A stretch of DNA of 64,000 bases from Roseicella aerolata. Lineage in GTDB: Bacteria; Pseudomonadota; Alphaproteobacteria; Acetobacterales; Acetobacteraceae. Positions 16,598 to 24,591 of the stretch are shown in pieces. The position numbers and the translations under genes were made by a program. The number at the start of each line of letters is the position of its first letter. Positions within the stretch are counted from its first letter, which is position 1. The stretch is taken from NCBI RefSeq assembly GCF_020523605.1, contig NZ_JAJAQI010000021.1, positions 1 to 64,000 of the forward strand, given 5' to 3'. The notes under the pieces are model-generated. The model saw nothing but the letters and a program-made list of their open reading frames with translations. It searched no databases and was not told the DNA's origin.

Positions 16598-17590
16598 ATG
16601 TATCGCAGGGCCCTGCTGGGCGGCGCGCTGGCGGCGCCCGCCCTCCTTTCCATCCCCGTGCGCGCCCAGGGCGCCATCACGCTGAACGGCGCCTCCCAGT
16701 TCAACGACGACCACGTCTTCACCCGCACCCTGGTCCGGTTCGAGGAACTGGTGAAGCAGCACTACGGCAAGCCGGTCAACTTCGTGCTGCACAAGAACAG
16801 CAGCCTCGGCCTGGAGAAGCAGTATTTCGAGTACATGGCGCAGGGCCGGGCGGTGGACTACGCCATCGTCTCCCCGGCGCACATGTCCACCTTCTCCCGT
16901 GCCGCGCCCTTCGTCGACGCGCCCTTCCTGTTCCGCGACCTGGCGCACTGGAACGGCGTGCTGGAGCAGGACCTGTTCAAGCCGGTGGCGGAGGAGGTCG
17001 AGAAGCGCGCCCGCGTGGCGCTGATCGGCTATGCCGGCGGCGGCGTGCGCAACATCTTCGCCAGCAGGCCGCTGCGCAACCTGGCCGAGATCCGCGGCCT
17101 GAAGGTGCGCGTGCAGGGCGCCCCGATCTGGAGCCGCACCTTCCAGGCCGCCGGCATGTCCCCCACCGTCATCGCCTATAACGAGGTCTACAACGCCATC
17201 CAGAACAACGTCATCGAGGCGGGCGAGAACGAGGCGGCGGGCGTCGAGCAGATGCGCTTCTTCGAGGTCGCGCCCAACCTCGCGATGACCCAGCACGCCA
17301 TCACCATCCGGCCGCTCTGCGTCTCGGTCGCCAGCATGCAGCGCCTGCCGAACGACCTGCAGGCGGCGATCCGCCGCGCGGGGCGGGAGGCCGCGGCCTT
17401 CGGCCGGCAGGCGGAATCGACCGAGGACGGGCAGAAGCTGGAGGCGCTGGAGAAGGCCGGGCGGCTGAAGCGCATCGAGTTCACCGAGCGCGCCGAGATG
17501 AAGCGGATGGTCGATCCGGTGATGGCCGCCTATGCCAAGGAGATCGATGCGGAAGGCATCCTCAACCGCATCAACGCGCTGACCTCCTAG
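16598..17590 (+). CDS. TRAP transporter solute-binding protein (DctP family)
   Basis: The 330-residue protein should capture an organic acid in the periplasm and deliver it to the membrane subunits encoded just downstream. It starts with an export signal (MYRRALLGGALAAPALL, cleavage near VRAQG). It shows DctP features such as AQGRAVDYAIVSPAHMSTF, the LRNLAEIRGLKVRVQG segment with the conserved ligand-binding Arg, and YNAIQNNVIEAGENE. A GAGGAGAG sequence precedes the ATG. A pair of hairpins separates it from dctQ, which may favour higher levels of the binding protein. The ligand is not evident. Confidence 0.93.
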   Translation: MYRRALLGGALAAPALLSIPVRAQGAITLNGASQFNDDHVFTRTLVRFEELVKQHYGKPVNFVLHKNSSLGLEKQYFEYMAQGRAVDYAIVSPAHMSTFSRAAPFVDAPFLFRDLAHWNGVLEQDLFKPVAEEVEKRARVALIGYAGGGVRNIFASRPLRNLAEIRGLKVRVQGAPIWSRTFQAAGMSPTVIAYNEVYNAIQNNVIEAGENEAAGVEQMRFFEVAPNLAMTQHAITIRPLCVSVASMQRLPNDLQAAIRRAGREAAAFGRQAESTEDGQKLEALEKAGRLKRIEFTERAEMKRMVDPVMAAYAKEIDAEGILNRINALTS

Positions 17591-17609
17591 GGCATCCCCC
17601 CGCCCTGCC

Positions 17610-17669
17610 CCTCCCCCAGGCCAGGGGAGGAAAACGCCTTTCACCCTCTCCCGCGCCAGCGGGGGAGGG
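17610..17669 (+). repeat. Two consecutive hairpins between dctP and dctQ
   Basis: CCTCCCC (17610-17616) pairs with GGGGAGG (17624-17630). CCCTCTCCCGC (17644-17654), loop GCCA, pairs with GCGGGGGAGGG (17659-17669) with one T-G wobble. Such CCCTCTCCC-type palindromes recur between genes in many GC-rich proteobacteria. Here they could stabilise the dctP 3' end or partly terminate transcription. Confidence 0.5.
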
Positions 17670-17717
17670 CCGGGGTGGGGGCAGCACCCCAACCCGGCCT
17701 CCAGCCCCGGACCTCGC

Positions 17718-18227
17718 ATGCACCATCCCTCTCCCGGCGCCCCGGCGGCGCTGCGCGCCGTCAACCGCGCGCTTGCCGGCGTCATCCTGCTGCTGCTGAT
17801 CATCATGGTCGCCGTGCTGGTCATCCCGGTCAGCCTGCAGATCTTCTCGCGCTACACCGCCCTGATCCCGGCCTATATCTGGACCGAGGAGCTGGCCCGC
17901 TTCTGCCTGGTCTATGCCGTCATGCTCGGCGCCATGCTGGCGGTGCGGGAGGGGACGCATTTCACCGTGGACGTGTACCCGAAGCTCTCGCCCCGCGGCC
18001 TGGCAGTGATGGAGCTGATCTCGGGCGTCTTCATCCTGATCTTCGCCTTCGTCTTCCTTTGGTGGGGCTGGGAGTTCACGGAGTTCGCCTGGTGGCGCAT
18101 CTCCGAACTGGCGGAGCTGCCGCTCTGGATCATCCACATCGCCTGGCCGGTCGCCGGCGCGGTCTGGCTGCTGTTCGAGGCGGAGCGGATGCTGGACGCC
18201 ATCGCCGTGCTGCGGGGGCGGGCATGA
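17718..18227 (+). CDS. TRAP transporter small permease (DctQ)
   Basis: The 169-residue inner-membrane protein has four predicted membrane helices, including LAGVILLLLIIMVAVLVIPV and LISGVFILIFAFVFLWWG. It carries the conserved region YIWTEELARFCLVYAVMLGAMLAVREGTHF in its second and third helices, diagnostic of DctQ. It pairs with the large permease to move a substrate with a sodium gradient. The stop overlaps the dctM start (ATGA). Length is typical. Confidence 0.92.
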   Translation: MHHPSPGAPAALRAVNRALAGVILLLLIIMVAVLVIPVSLQIFSRYTALIPAYIWTEELARFCLVYAVMLGAMLAVREGTHFTVDVYPKLSPRGLAVMELISGVFILIFAFVFLWWGWEFTEFAWWRISELAELPLWIIHIAWPVAGAVWLLFEAERMLDAIAVLRGRA

Positions 18228-19546
18228 TCGGCGGCAATGTCCTCTCCTCCGGGCAGGCGGCACAGATCCTTTTCGGCGTCTTCTTCCTGCTGCTGGTGCT
18301 GCGCGTGCCGGTCGCGGTCGCGCTCGGCCTCGCCTGCCTGCCGATCCTGCTGATCGAGCCGCGGCTCTCCCCCATGATGCTCGCGCAGGAGACCTTCAAC
18401 GCCTACAACTCCTTCATCCTGCTGGCGGTGCCCTTCTTCCTGCTGACCGCCAACCTGATGAACATCGGCGGCATCACCGACCGGCTGATGCATTTCTCCC
18501 GTACCCTGGTCGGGCACTTCCCGGGCGGCCTCGCGCAGATCAACGTGGTGCTGTCCTTCTTCTTCGCCGGAATCTCGGGCAGCAGCACGGCCGATGCGGC
18601 CAGCCAGTCGAAGATCTTCATCGAGGCGCAGCGGAAGGAGGGCTATGACGACAGCTTCTCCGTCGCCATCACCGCCGTCTCGGCGGTGCTCGCCGTCATC
18701 ATCCCGCCCTCCATCCTGATGATCGTCTGGGGCGGCGTGCTGACGGTCTCGATCGGCGCGCTCTTCCTCGCCGGCGTGGTGCCCGGGCTGCTGATCGGCG
18801 CGGCGCAGATGGCGACCGTGCATGCCTATGCCAAGGCGCGCGGCTACCCGACCTATCCGCGCGCCGGGCTGGCCGAGATCGCGCGGAGCTTCCTCGTCTC
18901 CGTCCCGGCGCTGACCACCCCGCTGATCATCATCGGCGGCAAGGTCTTCGGCTGGTTCACCGCGACCGAGAGCGCCTGCATCGCCGTGCTCTATGCCGGC
19001 ATCCTGTCCCTGCTGGTCTACCGGGAGATGGATCTGCGCGGCCTGGTGCGGGCGCTGGGCGAGACCGGGCGGCTGGCGGGCGTCGCGCTCTTCTGCGTCG
19101 GCACGGCCAGCGCCTTCGGCTGGCTGCTGGCCTTCTACCAGATCCCGCAGGCGCTGCTCTCGGGCGTGCAGGGCTGGGGCATGGGGCCGATCGCGACGGG
19201 CTTCTTCATCGCCGCCGTCTTCCTGGTGGTGGGCTGCTTCCTGGATGCCATCCCGGCGATCATCATCGTCGGCGCCATCCTGCAGCCGCTCGCCCAGGGC
19301 GTGGGGATGGACCCCGTGCATTTCGCCATGGTCGGCATCGTCTCCCTCGCCTTCGGGCTGGTGACGCCGCCCTACGGGCTCTGCCTGATGATCTCCTGCT
19401 CGGTCGCCGGGATGCGCATGGCGGATGCGCTGCGGGACACCTGCATCATGCTGGTGCCGATGTTCGCGGTGCTGGCGGCGATCATCATCTTCCCGCAGGT
19501 GGTGTTGTTCCTGCCGAGCCTCATCTCGCCGGAGTTCCTGCAGTAA
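18224..19546 (+). CDS. TRAP transporter large permease (DctM)
   Basis: The 440-residue protein is the ion-coupled translocation subunit, with about 12 membrane segments. Family features include RVPVAVALGLACLPILL, the NLMNIGGITDRLM segment, the GGLAQINVVLSFFFAGISGSSTADAA region in helix 4-5 and PPYGLCLMISCSVAG near the C-terminus. It overlaps dctQ by 4 bases. Together the three genes form a complete DctPQM unit for uptake of an unidentified organic acid. Confidence 0.94.
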   Translation: MIGGNVLSSGQAAQILFGVFFLLLVLRVPVAVALGLACLPILLIEPRLSPMMLAQETFNAYNSFILLAVPFFLLTANLMNIGGITDRLMHFSRTLVGHFPGGLAQINVVLSFFFAGISGSSTADAASQSKIFIEAQRKEGYDDSFSVAITAVSAVLAVIIPPSILMIVWGGVLTVSIGALFLAGVVPGLLIGAAQMATVHAYAKARGYPTYPRAGLAEIARSFLVSVPALTTPLIIIGGKVFGWFTATESACIAVLYAGILSLLVYREMDLRGLVRALGETGRLAGVALFCVGTASAFGWLLAFYQIPQALLSGVQGWGMGPIATGFFIAAVFLVVGCFLDAIPAIIIVGAILQPLAQGVGMDPVHFAMVGIVSLAFGLVTPPYGLCLMISCSVAGMRMADALRDTCIMLVPMFAVLAAIIIFPQVVLFLPSLISPEFLQ

Positions 19547-19634
19547 CGGGCGCGTCGCGCCGGTTCACTCGCGGAAACCGGCGCGGTGCGTTCACGTTCC
19601 CCATCCGAACCATGCATCCCATGGGAGGGACGTG

Positions 19635-19790
19635 ATGAACTCGACGCTGCTGCTGATCATCCTGATCATCGTGCTGCTGGGTGTCCTGCCCACTTGGCCC
19701 TACAGCCGCGGCTGGGGCTATTTCCCCTCCGGCATCCTCGGCGTGATCGTGGTGATCCTGATCATCATGGCCCTGATGGGCAGGCTTTAA
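19635..19790 (+). CDS. DUF3309-family small membrane protein
   Basis: The 51-residue protein has two hydrophobic segments around the highly conserved LPTWPYSRGWGY motif that defines DUF3309. Most of the rest is Leu, Ile and Val. GGGAGGGA precedes the ATG; a GTG one codon earlier is possible. Function is unknown, though such proteins are widespread in proteobacteria and often appear in stress-related settings. It stands alone between dctM and a convergent dehydrogenase gene. Confidence 0.85.
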   Translation: MNSTLLLIILIIVLLGVLPTWPYSRGWGYFPSGILGVIVVILIIMALMGRL

Positions 19791-19820
19791 CGCCCACCCA
19801 TCCAGATTCGGCGGGAGGCC

Positions 19821-19841
19821 GAGGGGGGCGAAGCCCCTCTC
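19821..19841. terminator. Hairpin between convergent genes
   Basis: GAGGGGGGC (19821-19829), loop GAA, GCCCCTCTC (19833-19841) forms a 9-bp stem with one G-T pair, directly between the DUF3309 gene and the convergent dehydrogenase gene. There is no T-tract; it may serve both transcripts. Confidence 0.4.
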
Positions 19842-19842
19842 G

Positions 19843-20775
19843 CTAACCCTTCCGCGCCGCCAGGAGCCTGGCCAGCGCCGCATCCCGCGCCCCGGCGAGT
19901 TCGGGGATCGGCTTGCCGCCCGTCCCCTCCGCCACCCCGGCGATCAGCGCCTTCTGCAGGTGCGGCGTCACCTCGGGGTTGCCGAGGCTCGGCCACCAGC
20001 TCGTCACCGCCGGCATCAGGTGATGCATGAAATGCGCATAGCCGCCCTCGCCGCCCGCGAGGTGGAAGGTCGCATGCGGCCCCATCAGCGCCCAGCGCAG
20101 CCCCGGCCCCTCGCTGATGGCGGCGTCCACATCGGCCACCGTCGCCACGCCCTCGGCCACCATGTGTACCGCCTCCCGCCACAGCGCGGCCTGCAGGCGG
20201 TTCGCTAGGTGGCCGGGCACCTCCTTCTTCAGAACGATCGGGTGCTTGCCGATGGCGCGGTAGAACGCGACCGCGGCCTCGACCGCCTCCGGGCTGCCGG
20301 TGGCGCCGCCCACCACCTCGACCAGCGGGATCAGATGCGGCGGGTTGAAGGGATGCCCGATGACGATCCGGCCGGGATGGGTCGTGCCCTCCGACAGCCG
20401 GCTCGCCAGCAGGCCGGAGGAGGAGGAGGCGATCACCACCTCGGCCGGCAGCGCACCGCTGATGGCGCGCAGCAGGGGCTGCTTCACCTCGTAGCGCTCC
20501 GGCGCGCTTTCCTGCACGAAATCGGCGCCCTGCACGGCCTTCGCCGGGTCCGCCTCGAACCGCCAGCGCGTGGGGTCGGCATCCGGCGTCGCGCCGAGGG
20601 TCTGCAGGATCGGCCAGGCGCCCTCCACCATGCGGCGGATCAGGTCCGGCGCGCCGGGGGACGGGTCGCTCGCCACCACCTCCAGCCCGCGGCTGAGGAA
20701 CCAGGCGGTCCAGGAGGCACCGATGGTGCCGGCGCCGATGACGGCGACACGGCGAATGGACTGGGCTGGGATCAA
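19843..20775 (-). CDS. 3-hydroxyacyl-CoA dehydrogenase family protein
   Basis: The 310-residue NAD-dependent enzyme resembles 3-hydroxyacyl-CoA and L-carnitine dehydrogenases. The Rossmann motif VAVIGAGTIGASW begins at residue 9. The conserved [21 protein letters not shown] and GHPFNPPHLIPLVEVVGG (catalytic His) segments follow, then the C-terminal helical domain with HLANRLQAALWREA and EGPGLRWALMGP. The last region is close to the pattern of L-carnitine dehydrogenase and lambda-crystallin relatives. The reading frame starts with a TTG at 20775 with GGGAG about 9 bases upstream; no earlier ATG fits. The exact hydroxy substrate is uncertain. Confidence 0.88.
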   Translation of the reverse strand: MIPAQSIRRVAVIGAGTIGASWTAWFLSRGLEVVASDPSPGAPDLIRRMVEGAWPILQTLGATPDADPTRWRFEADPAKAVQGADFVQESAPERYEVKQPLLRAISGALPAEVVIASSSSGLLASRLSEGTTHPGRIVIGHPFNPPHLIPLVEVVGGATGSPEAVEAAVAFYRAIGKHPIVLKKEVPGHLANRLQAALWREAVHMVAEGVATVADVDAAISEGPGLRWALMGPHATFHLAGGEGGYAHFMHHLMPAVTSWWPSLGNPEVTPHLQKALIAGVAEGTGGKPIPELAGARDAALARLLAARKG

Positions 20776-20852
20776 GGGGGCGTCTCCCGTTGTTGCCTGG
20801 CTGTGCGGCGTCCAATCTAGCCCGACAGGGCATGCAGGGGCAGGAGGCAGGG

Positions 20853-21668
20853 GTGATCGGGACGCGCGGGATCCGCATCGGCGGGCGGGACTGGCAGGTG
20901 GCGGGCCAGCAGGGCGACAGCTTCTTCCAGCATGCGGAAGGCCATGCCGCGGGCATGGCGGAGATGGCGGCGGTCGCCGCCGCGGTGCTGCCGGAGGACG
21001 GGGCGGTGCTGGATGTCGGCGCCAATATCGGCCTCTCGGCCTTGGCCCTCGCGCCGCTGGTCCAGCGCGGGCGGATCCTGGCGGTCGAGCCCTCCCCGCG
21101 CACGGCGGAGGCGCTGCGGCGAACGCTGGCCATGAACGGGCTGGAGGATCGGGTAGCGGTGGAGGCCGTCGCGCTCGGCGCCGCGCCGGGCATGGCCGAG
21201 TTCCACGAGGCGGAGCATTCGGCGGGTGCGCATCTGATGGACCCGGCGACGCTGGGCGGCGCGGCGCTGCCCAAGGTACGGGTGCCGGTGGAGACGGTGG
21301 ATGCCCTGGTGGCGCGGCACGGCGTCGCGCGGCTCGACTTCGTGAAGATCGATGTCGAGGGGTTCGAGACGGAGGTGCTGGATGGCGCGAAGGGCACGCT
21401 CGAGCGCTTCCGCCCCGCGGTCTTCGCGGAGTTCAATGCCTGGGTCCTGCAGTGCAACCGCAATGTCAGCCCGCGGGCGGTGCTGGAGGACTGGCTCGCG
21501 CGCTTCCCGGTGGTGCATGCCCTGCGCGGCGCGGAGAAGCCGCTGCGCATCGGGCCGGACAACCTGCTCGCCTTCCTGCACGACCATCTGGTGGTGCGCG
21601 GCTGCGCCGATGAACTGGTGATGGGATTCGACGACGCATGGGTGTCGAGGTGGCGGCCGGTGGGCTGA
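20853..21668 (+). CDS. FkbM-family SAM-dependent methyltransferase
   Basis: The 271-residue protein has the SAM-binding motif VLDVGANIGLSALALAPL, the acidic EPSPRTAEALRR loop, and the FkbM hallmarks VPVETVDALV and LDFVKIDVEGFETEVLDGA. FkbM proteins O-methylate sugars and macrolides. No glycan or polyketide genes are near, so the acceptor is unknown. I chose the GTG at 20853 because AGGAGG lies 5 bases before it; in-frame ATGs upstream lack such a site. The 3' end is followed by a copy of the two-hairpin repeat. Confidence 0.88.
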   Translation: MIGTRGIRIGGRDWQVAGQQGDSFFQHAEGHAAGMAEMAAVAAAVLPEDGAVLDVGANIGLSALALAPLVQRGRILAVEPSPRTAEALRRTLAMNGLEDRVAVEAVALGAAPGMAEFHEAEHSAGAHLMDPATLGGAALPKVRVPVETVDALVARHGVARLDFVKIDVEGFETEVLDGAKGTLERFRPAVFAEFNAWVLQCNRNVSPRAVLEDWLARFPVVHALRGAEKPLRIGPDNLLAFLHDHLVVRGCADELVMGFDDAWVSRWRPVG

Positions 21669-21681
21669 GCAAACCCAGGCC

Positions 21682-21742
21682 GGTCCAGGCCGGGTTCCGG
21701 CCTGCCGGGATGGGGCCTGGGGAAGGCAGGGCCTTCCCCAGG
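21682..21742. repeat. Dispersed two-hairpin intergenic repeat, copy 2
   Basis: This copy fills the gap between two convergent genes. Hairpin A is CAGGCCGG (21686-21693), loop GTT, CCGGCCTG (21697-21704). Hairpin B is CCTGGGGAAGGC (21716-21727), loop AGG, GCCTTCCCCAGG (21731-21742), a perfect 12-bp stem. It matches copy 1 at 12676-12735 with compensating changes in both stems. Confidence 0.65.
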
Positions 21743-21744
21743 CT

Positions 21745-23223
21745 TCAGTGCGCGACCTGCAGCGCTTCCTCGGCCGCGATGCCCAGGCACTCCTCGATCT
21801 GGGCCCGCAGCCGGCGCAGGTTGCGGTGCTGGCTGAAGCTGCGCTTCAGCGCCTGCTTCGTCTCCGCCGCCAGGGCCGGGAGTTCGGCGGCCGAGCAGCC
21901 GATGTCACCGGCGATGCCGGCGAGCAGCCCGGCCAGGGTGCCGTCGAAGGCCGAGGCCGGCGGCGGCTGCACATGATGGACCGAGACACGGGAGAGCAGC
22001 GGCGCCGGGATGCCGCGGGTCTCGTTCGCCGCCATCACCCAGACCACGTTGCGCAGGTCGGCCGTGGTGCGCAGGCACTCGTCATACCAGCCCGCGGCGC
22101 TCTCCGGCTCGATCATGGCCAGCAGCGTGTCATGCGCACGGCCATTGCTCTCGCGCTGGCCGCCGGCCTTCTCGACCTCATCGAGGAAGAGCACCGGGTT
22201 CGGCGCCTGCAGCCGGGCCAGCTCGGCGATCGGCCAGGCCGGCGTCGCGGCGGACCAGCCGCGGGCCGTGCCCTGGAGGCAGCGGTTGTCCGTGGCGCCG
22301 CCCAGGTTGAGGCTGCCGAAGGGCAGGTTCAGCGCCTGGGCCAGGCGGCGGGCGAACCAGGTCTTGCCGATGCCCGGCGCGCCGACCAGCAGGATGGGCC
22401 GGATGCGCGGAGAGGGCCGGCCGGCATGGGCGGCGAGCGCCAGGGTGCGGCGGATCTCCTTCAGCGGCGCGGCGAAGGCGGGTGCCGCCTCGGCCAGCGC
22501 CTCGATGCGCTTCACCGCATCGCGCGGCACCTGGCGGAGCGGCAGCGGCGCGGCCAGCGGCTGGTAGAACTGCCACTCGGAGCGGTCGTTCGGCGGCTCG
22601 AAAGGCTGCAGCACGGTCACCGTGCCGGGGCCGGCCCTCGGCGCGGGCGGCGGCTCGGGCACGGCCGGGGCGGATGCCGTGGTGGCGGGCAGGCCGAGCG
22701 CTTCGGCCATCCGCCGGTGCAGCGGGCGGCCGCTGTCCGGCCCCTGGACATGGCGCAGCCAGAGATCGGCGGCGAGCCGGCTGGCGAGCACGAAATGCCG
22801 CAGCCGCGCCGGGTTGGCGGCAGCGGCGCCGAGGCCGCGGGCCTCGCCATGCAGTCGGTACTGCAGCGCCTCGACGCAGGCGAGCGCGCCCTGGCGGGCA
22901 AGCGGCCCGCCCCGCTCGGTCACGATGCGGGTCGCGGCCAGCACGAGGTCCGAGCCCTGGGCGAAACGGCCGGCGATGGTGCCGAAGCGCAGCGCGAATT
23001 CCAGCAGCCCGGCATCGTCGCCCGCCTGCAGCGGGCCCTCGCCGATGCGGGAGGGGAAGAGCGGCGAGCGGAGATGGTCGAGCAGCGCGGCTTCCAGCGC
23101 CACCAGCTCCTCGCGCTCGATGGCGAGCCAGAGCCAGAGAGGCGGGGTCTTCTCGTCGCCGAAGAGCAGGACGGAGCCCTGGGGCGTCGCCTCGGTGGTC
23201 TGGCAGTCGGAGGCCGACGGCAT
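21745..23223 (-). CDS. Orphan AAA+ ATPase with uncharacterised N-terminal domain
   Basis: The protein (492 residues from the ATG at 23223) has a C-terminal AAA+ module: Walker A LLVGAPGIGKTWFARRLA, Walker B PVLFLDEVEK, sensor-1 Asn in VWVMAANE and an arginine finger region LLSRVSVHHVQ. The Lon-like spacing is clear, but the Lon protease domain is absent, and the chain ends soon after the lid subdomain. The first 200 residues form an unrecognised, mostly helical domain joined by a Pro-rich linker. It may unfold or remodel a partner. A TTG at 23295, with a GAGG-type site, would add 24 residues and is a real alternative start. Confidence 0.8.
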   Translation of the reverse strand: MPSASDCQTTEATPQGSVLLFGDEKTPPLWLWLAIEREELVALEAALLDHLRSPLFPSRIGEGPLQAGDDAGLLEFALRFGTIAGRFAQGSDLVLAATRIVTERGGPLARQGALACVEALQYRLHGEARGLGAAAANPARLRHFVLASRLAADLWLRHVQGPDSGRPLHRRMAEALGLPATTASAPAVPEPPPAPRAGPGTVTVLQPFEPPNDRSEWQFYQPLAAPLPLRQVPRDAVKRIEALAEAAPAFAAPLKEIRRTLALAAHAGRPSPRIRPILLVGAPGIGKTWFARRLAQALNLPFGSLNLGGATDNRCLQGTARGWSAATPAWPIAELARLQAPNPVLFLDEVEKAGGQRESNGRAHDTLLAMIEPESAAGWYDECLRTTADLRNVVWVMAANETRGIPAPLLSRVSVHHVQPPPASAFDGTLAGLLAGIAGDIGCSAAELPALAAETKQALKRSFSQHRNLRRLRAQIEECLGIAAEEALQVAH

Positions 23224-23322
23224 GGTCTGGCTGTCGAGGTGCGTATCGGGCACGGGCGGGGCTCGCTCCCACTGTTCACAAGTAAGCGAGACCAAAGAAC
23301 ACTGACCTCAGCGGTTTGTGAA

Positions 23323-23336
23323 TACAATTCTACAAT
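23323..23336 (+). promoter_or_regulatory. Tandem TACAAT in a divergent promoter region
   Basis: Two TACAAT hexamers (23323-23328 and 23331-23336) lie 8 bases apart in a locally AT-rich part of the gap between the AAA+ gene and the divergent binding-protein gene. They resemble -10 boxes, but no good -35 box was found, so this is tentative. Confidence 0.25.
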
Positions 23337-23472
23337 CAGCATGCGGAACGACCAGCCTGGTGGCAGCGAAGCGGCGAGGCCGGGCGGCAATTCCCCATGG
23401 CGCGCGGGCGGCGAAACGCTCATATCGCCCGCGCATGATGGGCGGCCGGCGCCGCCCCAGGGGAACGCCACG

Positions 23473-24453
23473 ATGCATGTGACACGACGCGGCCTGCTGG
23501 CCGGCGCGGGGGCGGCGCTGCTGCCGATGGGCGCGCGCGCGCAGGGAGATGCCGCTTCCCTCTGGCCGAACCGCCCGATCCGGCTGGTGGTGCCCTTCGC
23601 CGCCGGCGGCGCGGCGGACAGCGCGGCGCGCGCCATCACGCCGCTGATGGCGCAGAAGCTGGGTCAGAGCTTCGTCGTGGAGAACCGCACCGGGGCGGGC
23701 GGCAGCGTCGGCGGCGCCGCGGTCGCCCAGGCGGCGCCGGATGGCTACACGCTGCTCTGGGATGCCTCCTCCCACCTGGTGAACCCTGCCCTGATGCGGG
23801 GCCTGCCCTTCGACTATGCCGGCTTCACCCCCGTCTCCCTGGTGGTGACCTTCCCCGGCGCGCTGGCGGTGAAGCAGGATTTCCCGGCGCGGACGGTCGC
23901 CGAGTTCATCGCGCTCGCCAAGGCGCGGCCGGGCGCGATCAGCGTCGGCACCCAGGGCAATGCGACGGCCGGCCATATCGGCCTGCTGCAATTCTGCAAG
24001 CAGGCGGGGATCGAGGTGATCCACGCCCCCTATCGCGGCGGCGCGGATGCCGCGCGCGACCTGGCGGCGGGCGCGATCGACGCCACCTTCTCCACCACCG
24101 TCAGCGCCGGGCCGGTGGTGGACAGCGGCCGGGCGCGCTTCCTGGCGGTCACCTCGCTGGCGCGGGTCCCGAGCCGGCCGGAGGTGCCGACCCTCGCCGA
24201 GAACGGCTTCCCCGGCTTCGACTCGAATGAATGGGCGGCGCTGTTCGGCCCGGGCGGGATGCCGCAGCCGATCGTGGCGAAGCTGCACGCGGCGCTGGCC
24301 GAGGCGCTGGCGGATGCCGGGGTGCGGCAGCGCCTGGCGCAGCTCGGCGCCGTGCCGGTCGGCAGCCCGCCGGCCGAATTCGCCCGCTTCGTGCGGGAGG
24401 GGCGGGAGCAGATGGCCACGCTGGTGCGCGAGGCCGGCATCCGGCTGGATTGA
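23473..24453 (+). CDS. Bug-family (TctC-like) substrate-binding protein
   Basis: The 326-residue periplasmic receptor has an export signal with a paired arginine (VTRRGLLAGAGAALLPMGARAQ). The Bug landmarks follow: WPNRPIRLVVPFAAGGAADS, FVVENRTGAGGSVGGAAVAQ in two blocks, APDGYTLLW, APYRGGADAARDLAAGAID and VPTLAENGFPGFD. It is the second orphan Bug receptor in the window, and no TctAB subunits are present. The next gene encodes a small-molecule permease on the same strand but is separated by a GC hairpin. The ligand is unknown. Confidence 0.93.
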   Translation: MHVTRRGLLAGAGAALLPMGARAQGDAASLWPNRPIRLVVPFAAGGAADSAARAITPLMAQKLGQSFVVENRTGAGGSVGGAAVAQAAPDGYTLLWDASSHLVNPALMRGLPFDYAGFTPVSLVVTFPGALAVKQDFPARTVAEFIALAKARPGAISVGTQGNATAGHIGLLQFCKQAGIEVIHAPYRGGADAARDLAAGAIDATFSTTVSAGPVVDSGRARFLAVTSLARVPSRPEVPTLAENGFPGFDSNEWAALFGPGGMPQPIVAKLHAALAEALADAGVRQRLAQLGAVPVGSPPAEFARFVREGREQMATLVREAGIRLD

Positions 24454-24516
24454 CGCGGCGCGCCCCCCGCCCCGCCCGGCGTGAGGGACACCGAGTACCC
24501 GCTACCTCCCTCCCCT

Positions 24517-24536
24517 CCCGCGCCCTCCGGCGCGGG
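24517..24536 (+). repeat. GC hairpin between the Bug and EamA genes
   Basis: CCCGCGCC (24517-24524), loop CTCC, GGCGCGGG (24529-24536) is a perfect 8-bp stem without a T-tract. It may mark the 3' end of the binding-protein transcript. Confidence 0.35.
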
Positions 24537-24591
24537 CCCCTTCGGCGGCAGTGCCGTCCCCCCTGAGCGGGGCGTGATCCGGACCCTTCCC

